A stretch of 64,000 nt of DNA from NCBI GenBank assembly GCA_023053575.1, contig JAKZAP010000007.1, positions 18,513,304 through 18,577,303 on the forward strand, in the 5' to 3' direction. How positions within the stretch are numbered: the stretch's first letter is position 1; each line of letters starts with the position of its first letter. Both the position numbers and the translations under genes were made by a program. Below the pieces are notes generated by a model. The model did not search any database and was not told the origin of the DNA. It was given only the letters and a program-made list of their open reading frames with translations. Shown piece by piece: positions 45,186 to 55,691 of this stretch. Source of the stretch: Branchinecta lynchi. Lineage: Eukaryota; Arthropoda; Branchiopoda; Anostraca; Branchinectidae.

Positions 45186-45621
45186 GTACAGGAGTGTTGC
45201 ATGAAGCCGCCCTTACTATGGCACCGCCCACCCCCCAATTGGCCATGGTACATGATCCTGCCACCTTGGATCATGAAGCTGCCACCCCCAGAAAAATCCT
45301 GCAAATTCCAAGATTGTTATTTGCAAAAGGTCAAGGAACCTCTCTGACCAAACAGCTGGCCTCTAACTTCACCATGTAGCAAAATACTATTTTTAGCAAA
45401 GTGGGCGACTTCATGATCACTTGGGTGCCTATATTCTTTCGTGTTCTCCAGCTTAGCCTTGAACAATTACAAGTAAACTATGGTACCAGCAGAAAGTGAA
45501 GGTTCTAAGCTTCCTTTCAGGATACTCCACTGGATTTTATCTCAACCTTTACTCTTTTTCCCTAAGTCATTTCCCAAAAATAGGAGTTTAGGGTGGCGGC
45601 TTCACGCAGCACTCCTGTATG
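45186..45621. mobile_element. Nested MITE with ACAGGAGTGYTGCRTGAAG ends
   Basis: ACAGGAGTGTTGCATGAAGC at the left and GCTTCACGCAGCACTCCTGT-type sequence at the right are inverted, about 30 bp each. It sits inside the 45-47 kb foldback. The matching frames on both strands are repeat artefacts. Confidence 0.5.
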
Positions 45622-46017
45622 CTTATGTGAACGTTTGCTAACAGTGAACGATAGCCGAAGACAAAACTAAAACCCAAACCAGGCATTTATTCCTATAAAT
45701 ACTAGTAATAATCAGTCACGCTTTGGTCACTTTTTGAATATTTTGCTAATTCACCATTCACCTATGAAAGTGACTCAGCTGACACCTCTGTTTTGTTTTT
45801 TATAATTTGAAAAGTTTGCCGGGAGGAACGCACCTTCAGTGGAGAAGATGGCGGTCCGAACCGTCAGATGCCTTCAAAAGAGGAAGGACCTTTTTGATAA
45901 ATTCAAAATCAAAGAAATTTAATTGAATTTCTGCTTCAAGTTTGTGCCAGGATAACCCTGAAATAGTTGGCTGTTAGCTGATATCAAGTTTGTTATTTTT
46001 CTTTTCCATTTTACTTT

Positions 46018-46365
46018 TTTATAGATAGATAGATAGATAGATAGATTTATTTGCGCTAAAAAGCCACAAGGGCCATGGCAAATACAAAATAATAACAACA
46101 AAACAACAACAATAACAAACCTACAAAAAACCTTCCCGATATGACAGAGCGATCCGAAGGAATCTTCCAAATCTCTTTAAATCCCCAAAATGTTTACTTT
46201 TTAATTTTCTAACAAGTTCCTCCCTCGAGAAAAAACCCACCCTAAAAATTTCCTCCCTTAGATACCTTAAACCCTCACAATCACAAATAAAATGCTCTAC
46301 ATCTTCATCAATCATCCCGCACAAAGGGCAGAAATAAGGACCAGACGAAACTCTAATTTTCCCAA
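46018..46365 (-). mobile_element. LINE C-terminal fragment with (TCTA)n tail
   Basis: The minus strand reads YFCPLCGMIDEDVEHFIC, the C-terminal CX2CX8HX3C motif of RNase H-bearing LINEs, then a frame of about 45 residues, a 3' UTR and a (TCTA)n tail (plus-strand TAGA repeats 46021-46046). It is 5'-truncated and inserted in the foldback. Confidence 0.7.
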
Positions 46366-46439
46366 TATATTTTCTTCTTTGGCAAGTAAGAAAGCCAAGG
46401 TAGTGAAACAGTTAAAGAAGTGTTCAAATAAGCATATCT

Positions 46440-47080
46440 CTACTGTACATACCTGAATAGGGTCTTCTTCCTGTCCTAGATCAAAAGATACCTGAGTTTA
46501 CTTTCTATCCAACCTCATTTTCCAGTTTTCAAAATGTGAGAGCACTTCCAAGATACATAGAGTTTTCTGGAAGCCACTTCTTTCCTAGTGGGCTTACTCT
46601 ATCCTTTTCCAGGTTGTTACCAGCTACCACTAGGTTACTCTATCCTTCTGAGGTAGTCATCGCTAGGTAGAATGGATGTGGTAAATTTTAAAATTTCTTC
46701 CTTTAGGAATTAAATTTCCTTCCCTTCAAAATTCATTTAGATTGTTTTCCTTTTATTTGTATCTCTTTTTAGTGTAGTGAGTTTTGATAACAATTGTTAA
46801 AATAGTTTAAAAAAATCACTCAAAATAAGTACAATAAAAGGCAAACAATCTAAAGGAAATATTTGTTCCAGTGAACAGATTGTAAAGCTTGCCTCATCCA
46901 TGCTGCCTAGCAGCAATTTTCTGAAAAAGGATAAAGTAAACCCACTAGAAGAGAAGTGGCCTCCAAAAAACTCTATGTATCTTGTAATTGCTCTAACATT
47001 TTGAAAATTGGAAAATTAGGTTGGATAGAAAGTAAAATCAGGTATATTTTAATCTAACACAGGAAGAAGACCCTATTTAG
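46440..47080. repeat. Long imperfect palindrome, about 640 bp
   Basis: The two halves (46440-46790 and 46800-47080) are inverted copies. Examples are AGGGTCTTCTTCCTG at 46457 against CAGGAAGAAGACCCT at 47057, and TAGATTGTTTTCCTTTTATT against AATAAAAGGCAAACAATCTA. The centre is near AACAATTGTT (46791-46800). Confidence 0.7.
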
Positions 47081-47244
47081 GTATGTAGCCAGTCTCAGTT
47101 TATCCAAATTTCACAGGGGTACCATGCCCATGCTCCAGGGCATTGTGCCCCAACGTATGGGCACCATGTCCTGACGCACAGGCATACCCAGACCTTGGGG
47201 CACCATGCCCAAAAATTGAGGATTTGTGCATGACTGGTCTCATC

Positions 47245-47865
47245 TTTCTAAAAAAGGTCTAACTGTGCTCCATCTTCTTGCTATTTCCCCCTTTTGGAAA
47301 TTGTTCCTTCTTCTAATTAAAAAAATGTTCACCAGATCTAAGTAATGTTTGCCAATTTTACTGCGAAGTTTGCCAAAGTACAGTATCTGCTGCAATTGCC
47401 CCATCCCATGCTTAAACAAGTAATTTTTTCTTGGCTCAGAATTTTGTACTGGTTCTGCCTGCCAAGATTATTAGCTGCATTCATTGCAGTCAGGGCTGTC
47501 TCTGGTGTTTTGTCACCGGTGTCCGGTTCTTCTCTTGTAGCTCTTTTTTTTGTTCAGTGGTGAGCGCAAAAATGGCCTAATAGCTTGTTCACACTGGGCT
47601 GAAAAAGTGGCCAGTACTCGATCAGCGGCTGATTTACACTCGTAAGTAGCGTTTGAAAAAAAATTAACAAAATCAGCTGGTGATCTTATTACAGGCTTAT
47701 TTCAATCCCATGTGAACAAGCTATAAATTCTGGGTTTTGCATCAAACCACAAACTTTTGATGAAAACTTGCTAGCTTCTAGGTAAAGCCAAACTCCCAAA
47801 CAGGTTCTGGTTAGTCTGCACCGGTAAACTAAAATTGGACACTGTCAGTCAAAATGGGTAACAAG
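47245..47865. other. No recognised gene
   Basis: A 72-residue plus-strand frame at 47345-47563 has no motif. Nothing else was recognised. Confidence 0.3.
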
Positions 47866-47869
47866 ACTG

Positions 47870-48187
47870 GTGAGTAGTCACCAGTGGATGCATAAACGCT
47901 GTATAAGAATAACCAGAGACCACCAGTGAGAACTCCTGTGACAAAGAACGCAGATATTGATACAAGAGTGGAAGATTACAAATCTAAGTAAACTGAAGCA
48001 CCAGTGGTCTTCCCTCTTTGTGTAATCTGTAGTTATGTTTGTACTGTGTTTAGTGTAAAGTTTTGCTATGTGCATTGTCTTTTTTCTTGTTGTTATTGTT
48101 GCATTTCTTTTTTGTACTCTGTAACTGGGCTACACGCCCTCCATTGTTTCTCTAGATGGGGAGTAAATAAATTGATCAATTGATTGA
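47870..48187 (+). mobile_element. Probable LINE 3' UTR with TTGA-type tail
   Basis: The sequence ends TCTCTAGATGGGGAGTAAAT followed by AAATTGATCAATTGATTGA, a short tail of the kind left by LINE priming. The upstream boundary is unclear. Confidence 0.4.
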
Positions 48188-48810
48188 CATGTTGCATTTG
48201 TGCAGGAGTCATCTGCCAGTGACAAAAAATCTTTGTTTTTACTTTTGCTGTAAAATGCTTTAAATTTTGGGTGTTCTTAACACAGAGGCATAGTGCTTGA
48301 GTGTTATGTGGAGGTGGATAGGCCTTTACTGCCTTGAGACTTACATTGGGACCTGATGGGAGGACAGCAAAGAAGTTTTCTTTGAATATTTTAAAACTAA
48401 TTTCCAGGCTATGTAATTCCAGGTTGTCTACCTCTCCTACACCATAGCAGTTAAGACTGAATTGGTTATCTAAAATGCCCCAGAGTACAAGCCTCCAAGC
48501 TGCCACATTTTTCATTAACATTTTCTACAGATGTTGGGAACAATGCTATGTGGTAAAAATTTAGACTTAATTTCATTAATTCTCTGAAATCCAGAAAGAG
48601 GCACTAGGGCCTCTGTTTTGGAGAGTCCTGAGAGAGAGGCAAGACTGAAGTCGGTAGATCTTCCGAAAATTGTCCGGCCAGTGTTAGAGTTTGCAAGAAG
48701 TTTTGCAGTTTTGTGATGGCATCAATATCTGGTATGATGATTTGACATGATGATGAAACATCAGTCCAGTCCTCACAAGGTCCCAACTGTCAAGAAGGAA
48801 ACCCTGAGTG
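48188..48810 (-). CDS. Unrecognised minus-strand coding-like stretch; uncertain
   Basis: A 142-residue frame (48093-48521) and a 60-residue frame (48604-48786) run on the minus strand. The last 30 or so residues of the first are the antisense of the LINE tail and cannot be original coding. The rest (for example LELHSLEISFKIFKENFF and QALCLCVKNTQNL) has plausible composition but matches no family I know. It could be an old transposon ORF or a decayed exon. Confidence 0.2.
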
Positions 48811-48817
48811 ACCTAGG

Positions 48818-50216
48818 CAGGGGCGTCACTATGGGGGGGGGGGACCCCCCCCCCCCCCCCCCCCAAAGGTCTTGAGAAAGTACTTTCATCGGCGCGGAGC
48901 GCCGGCAAACACAGAAGAAATAAAATTTTGTATGCTTTAGTCAGCCGTGGGTCGACTCGTCGACACATCGGTTTTTTTTTATATGCAAGAAATGAAATCC
49001 TGCAAACATTTATCGGGCAAAACACTTAAGAAATTGAATTCTGTATGCTTTTGTTGTGTCTCGGTATTCTCGTCGGCACATCGGGTTCTTTTTATACGGA
49101 AGGAATCCAGAGTAAATACATTTCTTATGTTTTTGTTGGGTGTCGGTCGACTCTTCTCGTCGGCACATCGGGTTCTACTCATACGTAAGAAATAAAATTT
49201 TTGCAAACTTTGTCGGGCGCACCCGGCCCTTCAAGTTTCATCGGCACAAGGGGTTATTTTTACACGTAAGAAATCAAGTTCTGTACAGTCTAGTGAGCAA
49301 AACACAGAAAAAATCAAATGCTCGATGGTTTTGTCGGGCGTCGGTATTCTCGTTGGCACGTCAGATTCTTTTTACACAAAAAAAAATCAAATTCTGTAAT
49401 TTTTTATCGGTCGCATGCCGAAAGGTCAAGTCTCGTCGGTACATCGGTTTCTATTTACACGTAAAAAATTAAGTTCTTTACAGTCTTGTCGGGCATAACA
49501 TAGAAGAAATCGAATTCAGCGTCATTATTCTTGTCGGCAAATCGGGTCTTTTTATACGTAGGAAATCAAATTCTGCAAACGATTGTCGGGCGCAAATCCG
49601 GAAAAAATACAGATTTTAAAAAGTTTCGCCGGCGTTGCTTAGTTCAACTTGTTCTGGGTGCAGTCGGGGGAAGCTTCTCTTTTTTAACGAAAGTTGAAAC
49701 GAAAAGCCGAATATGTGAATATAAATATATGAATTTCAATCAAAGGAACAATCTCAACTGATGCATTACAGTTAGTTTACACAAAATTTCGCCTGTGGCG
49801 CATTTTGTAGTATTCTCCGTTTGGAAGAACGGTGTTTCATTTGGTCTGGCGTTTTAGGATTGAAATTCGCGGGGGTCTGAAACACGTTAAAAGCTAGAAC
49901 TGTATGGTAGGTACAGCTAAATTTTTCCGGAAAAAAGGCAGATTTAAAAAATTTCGACTGCGGTGCTTACTTGAACTTGTTCTTGGTACAGTCGTTAGAA
50001 GCTTCGCTTTTTAGCGAAAGTTAAATGAAAAGCCACAGATATGAACTTTAATATACGAAATTACGTCCAAGGAAAAATCTCAACTGATGCATTACCGTTA
50101 GTTTTACCCCAGCTCTATTCTGTGCTGGCGGGAAATGTTTTGTCGGCACAATTTTTAGTCCATCGGCACATCCTGACGTCCCGCCCCCCAAAGGTAAAAG
50201 GCTAGTGACGCCCCTG
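48818..50216. mobile_element. hAT-like non-autonomous element with perfect 8-bp target duplication
   Basis: The terminal inverted repeat is CAGGGGCGTCACTA (48818-48831) and its complement TAGTGACGCCCCTG (50203-50216). Both flanks are GACCTAGG (48810-48817 and 50217-50224). The interior (48880-49620) is a series of diverged units with CGTCGGCACATCGGGTTCT, ACGTAAGAAATCAAATTCTG and TTGTCGGGCG. It encodes no transposase. The left end has a G-tract and C20-type tract immediately inside the repeat. Confidence 0.9.
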
Positions 50217-50689
50217 GACCTAGGACCGAAAGTGCTAAGGACCGAAATTTCCTTGTAAGGTTTTCAGGCCTAGTTCGAGGTTATCGTATAAATTCAAGGT
50301 TGGATACCCCTTCTATATGTTTATTCTCAAACCCAAAGCATTCAAACATTTATTATTCTCGTAGCTTTAGCTGTGGTTTGAGGTTAAAATAACAGCTCTA
50401 CCTCGCTTAAGGGCTTGAAAGATTGGAGCTTGGTGCTAAGAAAGGTTGGATTTAGTGGTATCATCGGCCATAGCTTATTAATCCTTGGCGCAACAAAGTT
50501 TTCAAGGAAAGTTCACTTACCGTTTTTTAGCATTTCATTCTCTGAGGGTGGGTGTGCGTTATGTAATGAGAAAAGCTCTGCGACCTTATCAGATCAAGCA
50601 AATGACCCGGAATTACGCCGTTGCCTAACCTATGGTTTTGCAAAATGATGCCTCTGAGCAGCTCTGAGTTGATGTTTACTTTTCATTCA

Positions 50690-51165
50690 TACGGTCTTCC
50701 CTAGAGTACTGCAGCCCTGTGTGGCATTTCGGACTTACGCAGGAGCAGTCGGACCGGCTTGAGAAGATCCAGTATAGAGCCCTTCTAGTTGTATCTAAAT
50801 CTCCAAAAGTTCCCTATTCCTCCCTTCTCAGTGATTTCCCATTAGAACCACTGGCAACTCGTCGCCTAAATACATCCCATAAGTTTGGTACAAGTATTCT
50901 GGCCAAGCCAATCTTAAGAAAAATTCTGCCACCAGAATACGAGACGACCGCGGTCAGTGGCTCGGCCAGTACCGAGGCTACAACCGGTTGCATGTTCCCG
51001 CACCTGGTACCTAAATAGTTTTGTCCCTCCTTTTGTCAAGTTCAGTTCAATTTCAAATATTATAACTTTAGTGTATACATTGTTGACGTAAAATCAGCTA
51101 GTTGGCTTATCGGCGTTTCAATCTTTTTAGTGAACAAACTAAATTGAGTTGAATTGAATTGAAGA
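50690..51165 (+). mobile_element. CR1/L2-like LINE fragment
   Basis: Reads SLEYCSPVWHFGLTQEQS (across a break), DRLEKIQYRALLVVSKS and LATRRLNTSHKFG. It is the same part of the polymerase as 29.9 kb and 57.0 kb. Ends in a (TTGAA)n-like tail near 51150-51165. Confidence 0.65.
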
Positions 51166-51179
51166 CATAGGGGAGATGT

Positions 51180-51830
51180 GGGTACCCTGGGACATGTTCA
51201 AGTGCATGTTTTATATCCATGGAACCCTTTGCCCAAATTACTTGATTTTGGTACTGAATTAAGTGGAATTGATTGTGCTTTCTTCCAGATTGTTTACAGA
51301 TTATTTACCTGATTAGTCTTTTTGGTACTGACGATTTTCCTAACCCTCCTCTTCTGTCCCAGAGTACCCTGACCCCCGGATACTCTGGGACATGCTTAAG
51401 GGTACTTGGGACAAAGTGCCCTTTTTGACTAAATTTAGTTTTTAACAAACCGGTTGTCAACTTTACAACAAAATAAAAACATAAGACAAAGCCTGTAACA
51501 GTATTTATCCAACAAGATACTGCAAAAGGTTGACATCGAAAGTCAGGGCTTTCACATGACGTTCTGCTGCCCCACTAAGTTCTGGTCTTGGTAGACCTAA
51601 GGCGATTTCTTCTGTTGTCACAAAGGCTTCATCCTATGGCTCTGGAAATATAAATTTTCAAGTAGGGAGTTTCCGTTTCAGGAAGTTTGCACAATTCCCT
51701 TGAAGGTACCCTGGGACTTTTGTCCATTGTGTCCCAGGGTACCCAGGAACACGTGTCCCAGAGTACCCAGGCGGGCAACTTTCCAGAAAGATTAATTTTT
51801 GTATCACGAGATGTCAATATAGGTAAACAA
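51180..51830. repeat. Cluster of GTCCCAGGGTACCC motifs
   Basis: Variants of GGTACCCTGGGACA and its complement occur at least eight times in both orientations (51181, 51352, 51375, 51395, 51707, 51729, 51756, 51764). They are probably subterminal repeats of a DNA element with ends GGGTACCCTGGGACA. No target duplication was identified. Confidence 0.45.
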
Positions 51831-51915
51831 CTGAGCACTGTTTTTGTAGCCAAGAAAAAACTGCTTCTGACAAAAAATAATCATTAGCTTCCAATGAATT
51901 GGTCAAAAGATATTT

Positions 51916-51974
51916 CATAAAAACCGGACCCTCTTTCTTACTCAAACACCCATAAAAAATGTCTCACCTAAAAT
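51916..51974. repeat. 59-bp direct repeat, left copy
   Basis: Identical, base for base, to 53452-53510. It starts CATAAAAACCGGACCCTCTT and ends CTCACCTAAAAT. It immediately borders the 3' tail of the LINE at 51975. Confidence 0.92.
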
Positions 51975-53451
51975 GTTGTTGTTGTTGTTGTTTGAAGGTT
52001 GATGTTTGCGCGAATCAATCGCCCGTATACGTGCGTATCCTCTATATCTTTGGTCACTTCTTTTGTCAGATTGTGCCTTCTGGCCTTGTCAAACTTTCTA
52101 AGATTTTGGGGGGTTCGACAAAGACGTCATACGGAGTATACTGGCTCAGTCCAACTTCTGCTCTCCTTTCCTTTCTTTATTCCTTCTTTGATGAAGTTCA
52201 CTTTTCCATGTATCTATCAAAATAAATTATTTAATACTTACATGGTACTATCCTATATATACAATTGACAACTCATGTTGCAGGTTTGTACTCTCGATAT
52301 ACTTCGCCTATAGCCATACTGCCTTTCCACGCGCCCATTTCGGGGAATTCGCATGACCTAATATCGATCTCATTGTAAATGCCCTAAAATATTTAATCAC
52401 TAGATTCTTAAAATCCACTCTTTGTACTTCATATTTTTTACAACTCATCATAAATGTCTTACGTCTTCATACTCATTACATACATCACATAGTGGAGTAT
52501 CTACTCTCCTCAATTTATACATCACAGATCTTGTTCTCGCATGGCCGGTTCGTAGTCTAAATATAGCTACCGCGACAGATCTTTGGTCATGTGTCAAATC
52601 TTCCGGTGGGGCTTTATAATCATACAACTCCAGTATCGGATTTAAACAATTTCTAATAATTCCTTCTCTTTCCTTCTCACTCAACACATTACAAACATAC
52701 CGTGTATACTCTTTTTGCGTGCGCTTCACGTTTACTGTCTCCCCAGAAATAATTCCCTGTTTTGGCATACTGTCTACTAATTCATTTCCAACATGTGCAG
52801 GGACCCATACCAAAAGGATATTATTTCTAATCAACTTAACTATACTATCAACCATCATACGGGAAGAACCATGGTCTTTCTTAAGGTACTGCAAAGCCGA
52901 CGACGAATCTGAACATCATCCACTTTCGCACATTTCCATCTGACTTTATAAACTCCAACGCTTTAAGTATCGCTAGCATCTCAATTGAAAAAATAGATAG
53001 GTTCTTTGGTAACTTTGGTAAACTGGTAAACGAGAAACTGTCATACTAGGGATCATCACAGACCAACCAGCACCTTTCTCAGACTTAGCACCGTCAGTGT
53101 AAATTCGTAAAAACTCTTGCAAATGATTAGTCTCTCTGGTCCAGTCAAGTTTAAGAGTCAGTGGGGTCAGCCCGTTGGCACCTCCACGATCTGGGATGGG
53201 AAAAAGAACACTATCCCTTATTCCAGCTGTCCTTACCTCTGTTCCTTCATCAAATACAACTTCCTGTAGAGGGGTTATATCCGTGCTCAAACTAGTTATC
53301 AACTTAACACACCTATATAGTCCTGGAGTAGATCTATCTTTAAACCTAATATCTGTATTATATCCTTATAATATTTCTTCTTTTATTATACCCCCTTCTA
53401 TACTTGCCTTCCTAACAAAATACTTAACTAAAAGACTCTCAAAAGAGATAA
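51975..53451 (-). mobile_element. I-type LINE, 5'-truncated, flanked by 59-bp duplication
   Basis: The minus strand reads the RNase H domain: FLRIYTDGAKSEKGAGWSV (first Asp) and, in the next frame, ILLVWVPAHVGNELVDS. It ends with RTGHARTRSVMYKL and TPLCDVCNEYEDVRHL (C-terminal zinc motif). A 3' UTR follows and ends with (CAA)n (plus-strand GTT repeats, 51975-51990). At least one frame break lies between the two blocks. The duplication suggests a recent insertion, and the 5' end is truncated within the RNase H region. Confidence 0.8.
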
Positions 53452-53510
53452 CATAAAAACCGGACCCTCTTTCTTACTCAAACACCCATAAAAAATGTCT
53501 CACCTAAAAT
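53452..53510. repeat. 59-bp direct repeat, right copy
   Basis: Second copy of the sequence at 51916-51974, at the truncated 5' side of the LINE. Confidence 0.92.
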
Positions 53511-53624
53511 CTCTGATAAAAATATTTTTGGATTTCTTCGGGAAAACACATGTATCCTTACCGATAGATGACGTGTCGTCCGTCATTCAGGCGGAATTTT
53601 TCAACAAAGTTTTCTTCACAACGG

Positions 53625-53790
53625 TACCATGTCCCATCTCCCCTATTCTCGCCGTTCCACTTTTGAGGAGTCCTCGCGTCTTTGTTCGCCCCGGGGACTC
53701 GCTCCCCATATTCTAGCGAGTTCCCGCAGACGGGGAATGCTCCGATTATCATCAGCATCATCAAGAAAGGACTCCCTTTCAGATTCGGTG
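53625..53790. repeat. Dispersed repeat, inverted partner at 55232-55372
   Basis: TATTCTCGCCGTTCC and GACGGGGAATGCTCCGATT occur here and, reverse-complemented, at 55240-55370. A related phrase occurs at 55035-55090. The two copies flank HINE copy D in opposite sense. Confidence 0.6.
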
Positions 53791-54005
53791 GGGAATCGAT
53801 TTCGAGAGTTGTTTGTACTGTTGTTCTTGGAAAAACAGATTTTAAGAATGGTTAAAAAGAATTTCTGAGATCAACATTGAGTTTATTTATGATTTGAAAC
53901 TGATTGTAGAGGAAAAAAAACTCCAGTTCAGGGTGGTTACGATTTGTGTTTGTAAATGACAACAGTGTAACATTAAGTTAAAAATGGTCGGAACTAACAA
54001 AAGTA

Positions 54006-54907
54006 ACAAGAACAAAGGCGTCGATGGGATCCCAAAAATCTAATATTTGATTCAGACAATCGAGTCTTGTCTTCGCCAGATCCAGTCTTGGACAGGCTAA
54101 TCATCAGAGAAAACCAAGTTCAGATATACCTCTATAAACCATATCTATTTTGACGATACTGACCGAGACTTCCTGCCGATTTCCGAGCGAACTACTAGCC
54201 CAGCAAACAAAAAAAATACAGAAACAAAACCAGCGTATCTCCGTATCCCTATAAAGAACATCTAATCAACTTTGAATAAAAGTTTGACTTTAAAAAAAAA
54301 TCCGGTTACAACCGGATTCCGGAAAAATGATATGTCCGGGTAAAAAAACATTGTCATAAACCGACTCAGCCTCCCTTCTTACCCCTTAATCTGTCATCTA
54401 CTCGAACTTTTGCTTTTAACAAATTTTCCGGTTTTGGCCGGATTCCGGGCGAACTAGTTGTCCAGCGAGAAAATGATTTTCACCATCGCGTTCGGCATGT
54501 CTTTTTACCCACAAATCAAACATTAAATCAACTTCAGATTAAACTTTTACTTTTAACCAACTTTCCGGTTTTCGCCGGATTCCGGGCGAACTACTCGTCC
54601 GATGACAAAATGGTTTTCACTATCGTGCTCAGCGTGTCTTCTTACCCCATAATCGACTATCACATTAGCTGTTTCAAAATATTTTGTTTGCCCCTTAATT
54701 TAAACCCCCTCCCCCACCCCTAAATGTAGGGCTACAAAGCCCATCTACGAACTTGACTGGTCCGACGACCCAACGAATCCTCACACCAAGTTTCATCAAA
54801 ATATCTCACTCCCCTCGAGAGTTATCGTGCTTACAGACGGACGGACAGACGGACAACTTTTGCGATGTCATAGGTATCCCTTCACTTACGTTTTGGGATC
54901 CCAAAAA
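54006..54907 (+). mobile_element. Helentron-like element, copy D
   Basis: From ACAAGAACAAAGGCGTCGAT to GGGATCCCAAAAA. It has about four CCGG-rich units, the AAGTTTCATCAAAATATCTC box and a (GACG)(GACA) tract at 54836-54855. Confidence 0.65.
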
Positions 54908-55691
54908 TAAAATAGAGCCAGACTAATTGCATCGCATGAATTTTTTGTTTTTAACAAAATCCAACTTGGAGGCTTTCCCCATGCTCTTCGTTGTTTTCCG
55001 TCCGCGGGTTCCGCGTCGGTTGACTCCATCTGTTCTCGTCGTTCACCGCTCCCCGAGTAGTCCCTGGGATACGGCGGGAATACGCCTATAGTGCAAGCCA
55101 GCCAGTGCATACAATCAACAGATATGCATTATTAACAAGAGGGTTCTCTGTGGTCACCCTACAGTGGGCCACAAATGGCCGATTGTCTGAATTCACTAGT
55201 CCACAGTTGATGGTAAACCAATCGACTCACCACTGAATCCTTTTTGATGGCAGTGAGGAATCGGAGCATTCCCCGTCCGTCCGTGGGGACTCGTGAGAAT
55301 TCGGGGACAAACAAAAATACGGGTACTCCTCTGTTCGAGTCCCCAGGGAACGGCGAGAATACGCCTTATGATACACACCTCCCCCCCCCCCACCTCCTCC
55401 TTCGAACCCCTCTGGTACTCCTGTTGAAGGGGCCTCAGGATCTTGGTGGCCTCTAGAGAATTTTGAGTGAAATCGTACTGTCGACCGTAAGGAATGGTGC
55501 GGTTCGCCGTCCTGTCTCGTCTCGAAGTTCCTACCCGAATTATCAAAAGATTGACAGAGCGCCGGACTGACAGACATTGCGATGGCACTTGAAGTCAACA
55601 TTGAGCGTTTGGCAATAAATATCGGTCTCGCAACACTACCTGTGCACTTGTCACTGGCACCAACAATGCCGCAAACTGCAACCCATAGAAA
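54908..55691. other. Repeat-derived DNA, no gene recognised
   Basis: It contains the 55232-55372 repeat. Minus-strand frames of 130 and 172 residues cross this repeat and a C-tract, and the 172-residue one also runs into the end of HINE copy E, so they are not credited as genes. Confidence 0.4.

Larger units (their letters stand above)
44988..47236. mobile_element. hAT-like foldback, 2.25 kb, with 8-bp target duplication
   Basis: The left end CAGTCATACACAAATCC and right end GGATTTGTGCATGACTG are inverted. The flanks GTTTCATC (44980-44987) and GTCTCATC (47237-47244) form an 8-bp target duplication with one difference. Arms of about 180 bp are rich in GGGCATGGTGCCCCAACGT phrases. The interior holds a nested inverted element (45186-45621), a LINE fragment and a long palindrome. 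The CAG...CTG ends and 8-bp duplication are hAT-like. No transposase is present. Confidence 0.75.
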
